A DNA stretch of 64,000 bases from Gnetum montanum (taxonomy: Eukaryota; Streptophyta; Gnetopsida; Gnetales; Gnetaceae): the NCBI GenBank assembly GCA_015680685.1, contig MNCI01002986.1, forward strand, positions 267,427 through 331,426, read 5' to 3'. Numbering within the stretch: the first letter of the stretch is position 1; every line of letters starts with the position of its first letter. Below the pieces are notes generated by a model, which was given only the letters and a program-made list of their open reading frames with translations, did no database searches and was not told the DNA's origin. Made by a program: the position numbers and the translations under genes. This document shows positions 23,084 through 33,250 of this stretch, piece by piece.

Positions 23084-23179
23084 AGTTAATACTCATTACA
23101 GCGATCTTGTATGATATAACTAATCTAAATAACTAGCACCNTAAATTCAATTCAATTAATTCACACACCACCCACAATA

Positions 23180-25154
23180 ATGTCTCTCACAAGACTCTGA
23201 CAACGCAACAACTAGTAGGGAAATTCATTGGAGAACCAATGAATTATATGATGAAGAAGACGAATTTTGGAGTACTCAATTTGATGTAGGGGTTTCCTAT
23301 GAACATAAATGAAGAAAACATCATCCCAACTCATGAATGCATAACCTAACCAGTGACGATGAACCCCTACTAGCCACTAAGAGCCTAACACATATACACG
23401 AGGCTGTTCGAATATCCCACAGGCATCGCAAGGAAAGTCGTCTACCCAGGCATGACTTAAACAACTTACCTAAGTTTTTAGGAGGCTATGATTTAGATCC
23501 GCAACAACATTTATGAGCTTTCTACTGTTGCTTGTATATGGAATAACATTGATAATGGATGACAAAAACTTAAGCTCTTTCCTATGACACTCGTTGGCCA
23601 TGCAAAAGTATGGTATAGGTCCTTAAAACCAAAATTAATCCGGTAGAACTCTTCAACGAAAGATATCAAACTTATGCAAGAGTGTCAGCCTTGAGGAGAC
23701 AAATCCAAGAGTGGAAAAAGGTGAAACATGAACCCTTGGACATGGCCTTAGAAAGATATTATGCATTGTTAAACAACTGCCCAGACCATGGGTTCTCTAA
23801 GGAAAGGCTAATGTACCATATCATAGATGGGCTTCATAATGAAACAAGGGAGACCCTAGGGATGTATGCTCAAGGTCAACTATATGAACTATGAACCCAT
23901 CAATTCCAAGAGCTTATCAAGTATGTAGCAAAAGGAGAAGGAGAAATGGCTAAATGGGAGAATGTTGAAAAATCTCAATAGCCCCAAAAATCAACAAGGG
24001 CCCATGATTATGGAGGGGAGAAATCAACTTACCGCAAGGAGGTAAAAACATCTTTGCCAATGCTACAATCATTAGATGAAGTTGAGGCAAAGATCAATAA
24101 GATGATCGAATGGATACATGAAAAATGTGGAGAATATGAAAACATTATTGGAGATAGAGTTATGATGAACTAAGAAATAGGACAAAACACCTTTAGATGA
24201 TCGAAAAGAAGGGTTGAAGAGAATAAGAACTTAATTGCCAATCATACGTATCAATGTAACATTTGCTTGTATGATCACCCTAAGGGCCAATGCCCAATAT
24301 TGTCACATTTTCATGAGCATTGGGGAAAAATGTTACATCCAGAGTTCGTACAAAAATACTATGTTCAATCATAGTGGAAAAAATCCCAATTGTGGAGGAG
24401 GCCATCCCCAAACTGGTTACACCCTTCATGCCATCTGAACCTAAGTGCTTATCAAGTCAAACATCCTATTTCCCCAACTGGGTCAACATCCTCTATCTTG
24501 CCACATTATTATTATTCTCCTCAATACTATCAACCCGTATCCTCTATGACAAGGTTGCCACCTCATGTACCTTACACTTCTCCTCAATTTCAAAATTCTC
24601 ATCCTTCACCTCCTTCTACATCACCACCAATTGTGCCCAAAGGATTTGCACCACAGCATCAACCCATGAATGTTACTTGTGCTTCTACTATCAATAGCAG
24701 TGGGAATCCTTCACAACATCATAGGCATCCCTTCTTTAGACGTGATCATAGAAAGGGACACCACAGTTTAGAAACCACTACATCCACCAACTCAGCATAA
24801 GTCCAACACTATGGTGCATCCTCCTCTTTGAACCCAACACCTCACATTACCTTATTAGGGCCACCACTCAATACTCCAACAACCATGCATCTCAATGAAT
24901 ATAGCCACATGGGGAGACATGTTGATCCTTGCATACCATCTTACAGTCACAAGTACCATAGTGGGTCAACCCCTTATAAATTAACCACATCTTATAACTT
25001 GCCCTACTATGTCAACTCTAATCAAGTGTGTGAAACCCAATGGGGTAAGTATGATCGGGTCCTAATATTTCCAACATGCAAGGATCCCAACCTTCAATTT
25101 ATTAATTCTCACTATGATCAAAAGTTTAGTTATGGGAGATATCCTCCATTCTAA
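23180..25154 (+). pseudogene. gag of RE-E, decayed
   Basis: It probably starts at the ATG near 23180. The 'LPKFLGGYDLDPQQHL' stretch (about 23475-23515) matches the start of Ty3 capsid. The open frame 23682-23894 gives SALRRQIQEWKK...LERYYALLNNCPDHG...DGLHNETRETLGMYAQGQL, the retrotransposon gag pattern. At about 24255-24300 CNICLYDHPKGQCP is a CX2CX3HX4C zinc-knuckle-like motif, repeated in RE-H. A Pro/Tyr/His-rich C-terminal part runs to 25154 in shifting frames. Several stops are present. Gag assembles the particle and packages RNA. Confidence 0.7.
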
Positions 25155-26495
25155 CAAGCAGAATTAATAAATGTTTTTCCTTTTCTTTAACTTTATAATT
25201 TCTTATTTTCTAGTTTTTCATCTTTCAATTTTTTGTTTTATCTTTTTATTGGCTAATTCATCTTTTTATTTATAATTTTATCTTTTTATCTTTTTATAGG
25301 TAATCTCATCTATAAATAAAACACTCATGTGACTCATTGGTTGAGGTGTTGTTCTATGCTATCAAGTCTTGAGTAACTAATTATTTGGATAGTGAGCCCA
25401 TCACATCCACCCACCCATTCTATTAATAGGTATGATGATATTCCTAAACATTAAAACTTAAAGTAATTTTATGATCATTATACCCAAAGCAAAGAAGGAT
25501 GGACCAAGAGGGAATGGCCAGGGTGTGACATCAAGGGGACTTGTGGATTCTCTTTGGTGACATCTGTAGGAGTTATCATGCAGCTTGGTTGTACTAAGAT
25601 CCTTGTAGATCTAATGGGAGTAAGAGTAATCAAAAGGCACTCAATCAAGGAAACTCAATGTATTCTCTAAGGGGTTCCACTGGAAAGACATGCACCCATG
25701 CCTGAAGGTAGGTGGATTCTCTGGATTAAGCATTTCAAAAAGAAAGAAAAAAGAAAAGAAAAGAGAGAGTGTGTGCCACAAAACAAAAATTACTCCTCCC
25801 TTGTATAAAATGCCAAGTGATTGTATGCCTTGTTATCATGATGCTTTGATGGTTGTCCATCATTGGATGAAGCAATGTGATGTCACTGATTAGACGAATG
25901 GACTTGGTCCTAATTTTGGAGCAACAGGTTAATGACATACTAATCATGTCTTACACTCAAGATTCATTGTGCCCTAAGTTAGTTACCTCATGTCTCACTC
26001 TCTGTAATCCCTTGTACAATTTGTCTCATCTCGCTATCTAGGAATTTGTGACTTGTGTCCTGTGTAGCATTGCATTTATACCTCATCACAGTGGTAGATT
26101 ACATTTAACCCTTCTAGTGCCTATGGACATTTTACTTTGTGGTTATGCAAGGGCATTATAGGCTGGAACCTGTTTTGGAGAGGACCCACTTATGTGACTT
26201 TTGTAATTTGCACTCGTCACACATTACCCTCACATCATTTTACATCCTCCAAGTATTGAATTACCAACATTCTTCTTTCCCTTATCATCATTCCGTTTCA
26301 AACGTTCCTATGTACCAACATGTCCTTTTTCCTCATACCCTTCATAACTTCGATTACCAGATTTTACACCATTATCCTATTTATGCCTTCAGGCCTAATC
26401 AATATTACCCAAGACCCTTTACATCGACTTCAAGTCCATTTTTGGGTTAGGAATTTTAAAAATTTATCAATTTTTCTAAGTACCCTACTTTAAAT
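25155..26495 (+). other. Non-coding tail of RE-E, following gag directly
   Basis: Within about 30 bp of the gag end the T-rich 'ttttatcttttta' segment begins, which in RE-D and RE-H follows integrase. The whole pol region is therefore missing. Conserved words follow: 'ggtgtgacatcaaggggac' near 25530 and 'ttatgcaagggcatt...gaggacccactt' near 26140-26190. No gene is supported; short open frames here (for example 26139-26450) are chance. Confidence 0.6.
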
Positions 26496-26496
26496 A

Positions 26497-26590
26497 GGTT
26501 GTGATATTGCATATGCGATATCACATCTGCAGTGATATCATGGCCACGCTATTGTGTACGCGCTATTGCATCACACAAAAACTATAAATA
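26497..26590 (+). promoter_or_regulatory. Internal U3-like promoter of RE-E
   Basis: Motifs GTGATATTGCATATGCGATATC, cut into overlapping GATATC and GYGATAT words, fill 26499-26572, followed by TATAAATA at 26583-26590. The same GATATC words fill the U3 of this element's LTRs (22385-22445 and 30125-30200), and they are absent from the RE-D promoter. Family-specific matching of LTR and internal promoter is seen directly; activity is inferred. Confidence 0.55.
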
Positions 26591-27046
26591 TGCGTCCCCC
26601 CTACCCTTGCACGCAAACATCAACATCATTTGCAACTATTCATGTGGGGGAGTTTTTCAAATTTTCTTCTACAATGTGCAACTTGCGTATCTCTTGTTCC
26701 AATAGTCATAACTCACTCGCTAATGGTTCAATTTTCATTCTGCTCAAACTTATCTAAACCCAAAGTGTTCAGCTTAGTCGTGGGGGAGGGGTACACTCTG
26801 AATTGTGCACAATTTTTTTGAAATTCATCATTATCCAAAGGACACTATCAAGGGTAATTAATTATACAAAAATGATAAACATGTGCCAAGAAAACTTCAT
26901 CTCCTCACTTATATTGGAAAATTAAAATTATGGATGCACCTAATCAAAGTGGGTCAAATATTAAAACCTTTTGGGGACATTTTCACAAAAAATTCCTAAC
27001 TTTAAATCACACAGAAAGAGATGAATTCATTAAGGAAAGAAGTAAG
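26591..27046 (+). other. Leader of the RE-E accessory transcript
   Basis: This non-coding leader runs from the internal TATA box to the intron-like segment. It aligns loosely with the RE-B and RE-D leaders ('ataactcactcgctaatgg' against 'ataacttcctaactg'). The small open frames 26554-26757 and 26630-26821 are not conserved. Confidence 0.45.
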
Positions 27047-27102
27047 GTATAACTTAACTTTGGTAAGCAACCTTACTAATTACTGACCTTGTGTGATTGT
27101 AG
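27047..27102 (+). other. Putative 56-nt intron before the accessory ORF of RE-E
   Basis: The boundaries are AGTAAG|GTATAACTT and GATTGTAG|ATGGCCCC, with a branch-like TTACTAATTACTGAC about 25-35 nt before the 3' end. The equivalent segments in RE-B and RE-D share the borders and size. Splicing is not proven. Confidence 0.6.
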
Positions 27103-29896
27103 ATGGCCCCAAAGCATGGACAACAAGAAGGACCCTCTCAAGGTGTGTCCAAGCGACCTAGGAGAGGTAGAGGATATGTGTTTCCTGAACAACGTGCAGA
27201 GCAGGAGGCACAATCATTTAGTATCCATCAAGAGAGTCCTACTACTATACAATCAGGACAGATAGAAGGAGGAGCTACTGCAATGCTTGAACAAGGGAAA
27301 CAACTCAAGTTGTCCCTAGTGTGTGTTCAGACCATCCATGAAAAGTCCACGTCGGCTGTAGTAATTGTGGAATTGAACTTCAGACCTTTCACAGAATTCA
27401 CTCTTGAGGCTATTAGGTACTAACTCAAAGGATCTCCATTATGGCCTATCCTCTTTGAAAGTGGTGCTTGGTACTTAGGATAAAGGTACCAATTTTTGCA
27501 CAATAAGGAAGAAGACACCACAGTCAACATTTTTGGTGTATCTATAGATTTTTTTGCCAAGGACATCTTGGAAGTGTTGAACCTTATGAATATAAAGCCA
27601 AAAATTTCTCACCTGTCCACTCGCTCCAATGCGAATGCATGAAGGGTTTGGTTGATAGGGCATACAACAAAGAAGATAAGACATATGGAGAGTTGACGCT
27701 GAAAGAAAGGATATACTTCAAGATTGGCGCTTATCACATCTTCCCCATGAGAGGATTAAAAAGAATCTCAACATATGTAGTAAGAGGAAATGCAATATTG
27801 ATGGGAAATGCTAATGCTAACCTTCCTCATCTATATCTCATGGAGATCTTGAGGTGGTTTGAAACATGCAAGATAGGGAAGTTCACATTGCCCTTCCCTT
27901 ATCTCATCAGGAAGTTGTGCAAATGTGCTGGTATTCTGAGGTACACTAATGACATCCTTAGAAGAGCCCAGAATGCTTCGTTTGCTGAATTGTTAAAGCC
28001 ACCAGCTCTAAGGAAAAGTGTTGGTGAGACACTAAAGCCAGAGTAAGAGCAAGAATAGATGGTGGGACCCACTGCAACTCAAACTATAGGGCCCTAGCCA
28101 ACTTCCAAGCATGGGGCCCAGTCAACAATAAGAAGCAGGGCCTAGCATGAGCTAGCAAGATCAACCGTCACCATCGTAGGATTACCGATCATCGACAAGC
28201 CACCTTAGGGCCATTGCTAAGATAGTTAGTTAGGGAAGTCATGATCATGCTAATCTCTTTCATGTCATCAAAGACACCGTATGACCCATAGTTTCTATCA
28301 GTTACGCATGGAGTGAGGTGTCCATCAAAATAGGAGGAGGGGAGACTCATTGGTCATAACAGATTTCAGGGAACACTGCGTATTTCTAGGTGTAATTGGA
28401 AATAGGTGAAGGGGCCACAGTGGTGGTCATGTAGCACCAGGACGCAGTGGGAGCTATACAAGTGGTCATAGACCACATCAAAGAATCTTTCAACGTCCTT
28501 GTTGTGCCACTAGTAGATTTCACAGGAGCATGAGATGCTCAAACTCCAACCAGTCCCTTAATGACTCCTGTGGAACATGAGGATATCCTTGATCGATTGC
28601 TACAAATGGGATAAGTAATGACATCCTTGTTTGACATTCCACAAGATGTCATGGTATCACAATCAAACCTCATCTCCACCAAAGGAAAGTAGGTCATGGC
28701 AAAGATCAGGGTTGAGCACGTGGAAGCAGAGTTGATAAGACTCTAGGAGAGGCTTGTTACCCTGCAAGCTGTACAGTGGGACTCATCTCAGTTTGTTCCC
28801 GCAGACCAGCTGAACACTTTTAGGATAGAGCAGCTTAATAAATCATTAGAAGATAATAAAAGAGTGGCAGAGGAGAAAGAGAAGGCTGACTGGAATGCCT
28901 CCAAGGCACAAGCGCAAACCTACGTGCATGCCAAGGCACTCAGAACCTTACAGAAGGAGAATAAATAGCTTGTTGTTGATAATCTTCAGTTGACCACTAT
29001 GGAGAAATAGAAGAATGTTCTTGAGGAAAAATTTTAGCAATTACGAGAATAGTTGGTCAGGGTCAACCAAGACATGAATTGTTTGGCCAGAGAGAATGGA
29101 ACCCTCTCAATGGAGGAGGTACGCACAATCCATTAGAAGATGGCCATTGAAATAAGCGCATGGCCAAACCAAGCCATGCAACATGAAAAGTTAAAGGAGC
29201 ACTTCAAAGACCAGGTGAGAATGTACAAGCAAGTCATAGAAAAGAAGATCCATATGGCTAAGACCCACATCAATACTTTCAGTGCTCAACACACTGATTG
29301 GCGGGCCATATTGGACACATGCATTTGTCCACCAAGTGGAACTTAAAAGTTGAGACCTGCAAATTCAAGACCTCATAGAATACATGGAATCTGAAAACCT
29401 GTAGTATGCCAATCTAACCATGTTGACAACAGGATGCCTAAGAATAGAGCTTAAGAAGCAGGTAGCTTCCACCTATGCCAAATATGAAATAGAATTTGCA
29501 GAGCACAAGAAAACGTTGTAGAAGCTAGAAGTCACAAATTCTGAACTAGGGATGGTTAAGACTAGCTACCAAGGCCAAAAAGATGTTGCAGTAGACTTGA
29601 CTTGATGGCTTACAGATTTTCAAGAGTACAAGGATAAACCCAGAGCCTACGAGAAGGAACGACGATTTTTTGCAGCCTAGTACATCAAAGCAAATAAGAT
29701 GTTCCCACAACTATCATGCCCATGGGAGGTGCCAACTCCGTCAAACATTGGACCATCAGCATGGATAGCACAGGATCCCCGAATGGAAGAGGAAAAGGTC
29801 TAGGCACTACTTTAGAGTTATCAAATTCCAAAACTTGGAGCACGGGACAAGGGGAAGCAACCCATGGAGGAGCCACCACCACCTGGAACCACATGA
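27103..29896 (+). pseudogene. Accessory ORF of RE-E (best preserved copy)
   Basis: The first 106 codons are open: a basic MAPKHGQQEGPSQ N-terminus with an RPRRGRG patch that could be a nuclear localisation signal. After a stop come SGAWYLG (about 27460), then the open frame 27639-28046 with LTLKERIYFKIGAYHIFPM, ANLPHLYLMEILRWF and GKFTLPFPYLIRKLCKCAG followed by YTNDILRRA. From about 28700 to 29600 the sequence is Glu/Lys/Gln-rich and reads as a coiled coil broken by stops (open frame 29140-29346 within it). It ends Pro-rich with a TGA at 29894-29896. The middle domain resembles the plant-transposon-protein domain of Athila elements. Function is unknown. Confidence 0.65.
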
Positions 29897-30106
29897 GCCA
29901 AATAAAGTTTATAATTTTACAATTTTGTAGTTTTTCAATTTTGTAATTTTTTGTTGTGTCCCAATTTTGTTCTATTAAGTTCTCCACTGCAGCATGAACA
30001 AATCCCTAGTCAGTTAATAATCCCATACCTATCCACTACATAATCAATGGTGCTTATTCTCATTTTGTTTAACTTGAGAACGAGTTTTCATTCAGTCATA
30101 AGGGTA
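29897..30106 (+). other. 3' untranslated region and purine tract of RE-E
   Basis: T-rich 'aattttgtag' words right after the stop recall a 3' processing region. The sequence ends 'ttcagtcataagggta' directly before the LTR and aligns with 740-826. Confidence 0.5.
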
Positions 30107-30939
30107 TGATGAATCATGATTCATTAGGTCATGATATCGCACCCATGATATCGCGTACGCGATATCACAGCCTAGCTTGCGATATCATATACTCGATATT
30201 GTGGCTCCAGTGCAGGCCTATAAATACACCTTAGGTGCACAATGGAGCAAGGAGGTTTTTAGTTAGAAGTTAGTTTTCATTTTTAGTCTTTCTCAACCCT
30301 TTCCCCTAGGGCATGCCTGTAGTGTGATGATTGTAATTGTATGGCACCTTTATTCAAGTGTGATGTACTTGGACAAATACATGACCAGAAATAAAGATCA
30401 AGATTACTTCATCATTCCAGCATTCACTTAGTTTAATCATCTAATTGCTATTGTTATTTATTGCTTTCGTAGTTAATATCTCTTCACCCTAAACTCCTTA
30501 AACACGGAATGAGTATGACTTAATCACGAGCATTCAAGTGTGACTACTTGGTATTCCAATAGTGTACCAAGGCCATGCACTTGGTAACTCCAGTAGTAGT
30601 CATGCACGAGATTCAAGCTATGTACAGATGATTACGGAATAGATGCTCATCATACTTAGGCTAGCTTATACTCTCTCTCCCTTTTCCTCCTAGCTTAATT
30701 AAAGTTATTTTCCAATGCCTCCAAGAGTAGCACTAGGTTAGAAACCACATCATACACCTCACTCTAGACTAAACCATACGTGACAAAGCAAATACTAGTC
30801 TAGGTGGGAGGATAGCAAACTACGATCAACGAATAACTATCTAGATACCACAACTAGCCCGTCTGTGGAGTTTGACCAAATCATGCGTGAAATGCCTGTA
30901 TTCGTATGGTTGAGTGTAGGGGTACCTCATCACTCATCA
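30107..30939 (+). repeat. 3' LTR of RE-E
   Basis: It runs TGATGAATCATGATTC...CATCACTCATCA, 833 bp. U3 contains a 22-bp perfect palindrome at 30146-30167 centred on CGCGTACGCG plus several half copies, then TATAAATA at 30219-30226. It is followed by the AGCAT target duplication. It carries the last 110 bp or so missing from the 5' copy. Confidence 0.9.
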
Positions 30940-30944
30940 AGCAT

Positions 30945-31330
30945 AAACCATCATTAGTAAATAGTAATAGCGGCATTGTGTCTTGTGGCAATAAAGTAAT
31001 TTTATTAGCACAAATGAGGAAATATCATACCTTGAATAAAATAAAACAAAGTAAAATATATCAGAAAGTGTAAAATAATCAAGAAAGGTTCAAAGGTACT
31101 AACAATGGTGTAAAATTAAAAAAATCTAAAAATTAAAAATTTGTAAAATAAATAACTTGTAAAATCAAAAACATGGAAAATAAAAAGTAGAAAAACTAAG
31201 AAGCCATATGGATTATTAGCATGGATGGCCATCTCCCCCATGACTAAGTTGGAAGGAAAAGATCCGAAAAATGGAATATGGTTGTCCATTTGTTGAGATG
31301 CTAGTTGCATTGGCCTATCCTGGTTCAAGA
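30945..31330 (-). other. Non-coding tail of RE-D, right part
   Basis: The DNA is A-rich with 'tgtaaaat' repeats, matching 49740-49940 of RE-H, and continues the tail broken by RE-E. The end of integrase lies immediately to the right. Confidence 0.6.
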
Positions 31331-31818
31331 AAAGGTTTTACTTGTTGGATGTTGACCAACTGCTTTTTATTTAGACTTGAAGGTTTGCAGATCAACATGG
31401 TCCTAGAAGAAAAGGTTTGAGCAATTATATAAGGTCCCTCCCACAATGTTTGAAATTTTTCCTTCTGAGGTACATTTGTGGGGTTCCAATAAAGGGCCTT
31501 CTCTCCTAGTTGAAGTTTTAACTTTCATATTCTTAGGTCATGACATTGCTTACTAAATGCCTTATGCCTTCTCTCCTTGTTATTGTTATTTAGCAATTAT
31601 TTTATTGTTATTGCTAAATGCCTTACTGGCCCTACATAGTGGCCTCTACAAGGTTCTTCATGAGCATCTTGGAGAACACATAGTTGACCTTCGTCAGGGA
31701 CACACCAATGAATCAGGCCATTGACACACACATTGTACAGGTGTCCATTGATTTTGATGAAATATTTGGCCCAATGAAGAAATTTATGCTTCTTTTTCAA
31801 GTCAAGATCTTGTGACAT
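31331..31818 (-). pseudogene. Integrase remnant of RE-D with the catalytic core deleted
   Basis: At 31597-31818 the minus strand encodes the integrase zinc-binding domain: LHWAKYFIKINGHLYNVCVN then GLIHWCVPDEGQLCVLQDAHEEPCRGHYVG (an HHCC-like spacing with the first His altered). At about 31370-31480 it encodes the integrase C-terminal part (the equivalent of WEGPYIIYENFPSGAMMIYK in RE-H). Between them the DDE core, present in RE-H, is absent. The junction near 31575-31620 carries a doubled 'ttattgttatttagcaa'/'ttattgttattgctaaatgcctta' repeat, suggesting a repeat-mediated deletion. Confidence 0.7.
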
Positions 31819-31821
31819 CTC

Positions 31822-32340
31822 CTAAGTGAGAAGGTAAGTGAGGATGCCATTATACCATGTTGTTTTTGCAAGTGTTTGTTCATTTATTATTCCTATAAAG
31901 ATGAGTTCATCTAGAAACTGATCAGAAAGTAGGCTCTCTTCCTCTTTATTATCCCATCTTAAGTGAGAGATGTTGTCAACGATCACATTCTCAATCCATT
32001 TTCGATCTACCATCATGAGATCAAATTCCTACAAGATCGCGAGCCACTGTATGACACGAGGGCTCACTGTTGGCTTATTCATGAGGAAGTAAATTACACT
32101 ATAGTCCATGTGCACAAATACTTTATAGCCAAACACATAATGCCTAAACTTTTCTAAAGTGTACACCACCGCCATTAGTTCCTTTTCTGTGGAGGTGTAA
32201 TTTAACTATGCTTCCACAATGTTTCGACTTGTGCATTGGATGTAGTATGGGTGTTTCTTATCACCCATCTATGTGGGCACTGATCCTAAGGTATAGTTAG
32301 ATGCGTCCATCATGATGTGGAAGGGTTTGGACTAGTTTGG
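31822..32340 (-). pseudogene. RNase H remnant of RE-D
   Basis: Minus-strand reading around 31980-32330 matches the Ty3 RNase H fold seen in RE-H: a 'MMDASNYTLGSVPT'-like start near 32300 and the 'VYTLEKFRHYVFGYKVFVHMDYS' equivalent at about 32090-32160. The open frame 31822-32016 covers the spacer between RNase H and integrase (ENVIVDNISHLRWDNKEEES). Frameshifts are present. RNase H would remove genomic RNA during cDNA synthesis. Confidence 0.6.
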
Positions 32341-33250
32341 TGCTCATAGGATTAGTGTTTCTACAAGTTTCTCCATTAACTATTGGAATTTATGTTCACA
32401 TTCCTTAAGCTAGATGAAATGTGCATCTTTCTTTGTAAGCTCTACCAACTATTTTACGATCTTAGAGAAATTCTCTATGAATTTCCATTAGTAGCTAGTG
32501 TGTCCAAGGAATGATTGAACATCTTTAACTATCTCTGGTTAGCGTGTTATTCCTTGGATGACCCTTATCTTTTCTAGGTCTACCTCAATCAATTTTTGTG
32601 AAATTTGGTGCCCTAGCACAATGCCTTCTTGGACTATGAGATGGCTCTTTTGCAAGTTGAGCTACATGTTTTTTCCAACACATTTGTTCAATACTTGCTT
32701 AAGGTGGTCCAAGGCTTACTCAAATGTAGCTCCATAGGTGGAAAATTCATCCATGAAGACTTCCACACCACTACTAATGTACTACTAGAAGATACTAAGG
32801 ACCATGCATTGAAATGTTGCAAGGGCATTGCACAGATCGAATGGCATCTTACAATATGCAAAAGTCCCCTAGGGACTTGTGAATGTTGTCTTGGCCTAAT
32901 CTTTTGGTACAGTTTGGATTTGGTTATAGCCACTATAACCATTCAAGAAGATATAATAACAATGCCCGAATATGATGTCCAACACCTAATCTACAAATAA
33001 TAATGGATAATGATCTTTAAATATTGCCATATTCAACAGCTTGAAGTCAATGCAAACTTGCCATTTGCCACCCTTCTTCGACACGATTACTAGTGGGCTA
33101 ACCCACTTACTATCCATGATGAGATAGATGAACCATGCCTTAATAAGTTGTTCAATTTCCTCCTTGATAATCTACTTCAAATTGGAGTTCAACTGCCTCT
33201 ACAACTACCTTCTAGGCTTCATGGCCTGGTCGGTGTAAATGTGATGCTAG
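32341..33250 (-). pseudogene. Reverse transcriptase remnant of RE-D
   Basis: Minus-strand translation matches the RE-H RT. The catalytic box near 32740-32765 reads EVFMDEFSTYG where RE-H has VFMDDFSTYG, so the second catalytic Asp is Glu. Fingers/palm sequence at 33040-33140 corresponds to 'SEWVSPPVIVPKKGGKW'. Numerous stops and indels are present. It is inactive. Confidence 0.65.

Larger units (their letters stand above)
22364..30939 (+). mobile_element. RE-E: nested pol-less Athila-like element
   Basis: LTRs lie at 22364-23083 (interrupted by a gap) and 30107-30939, in plus orientation, inserted in the tail of RE-D. Flanking pentamers AGCAC (22359-22363) and AGCAT (30940-30944) fit a target duplication with one change. 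It contains gag, no protease, RT, RNase H or integrase, then the conserved tail, internal promoter, intron-like segment, accessory ORF, purine tract and LTR. The LTRs agree at roughly 92% over about 165 bases compared by eye, better than the RE-D LTRs, as expected for the younger, nested copy. It is about 8.6 kb plus the gaps. Confidence 0.85.

Noticed and set aside
24828-25154. A separate small gene rich in Pro, Tyr and His
   Set aside because: It lies in the gag C-terminal region of RE-E, and related sequence is found in the same position in RE-H (53890-54110).
27103-27423. An independent host gene starting MAPKHG
   Set aside because: The same start, intron-like leader and downstream motifs occur in five other retroelement copies in the window, so it belongs to the element.
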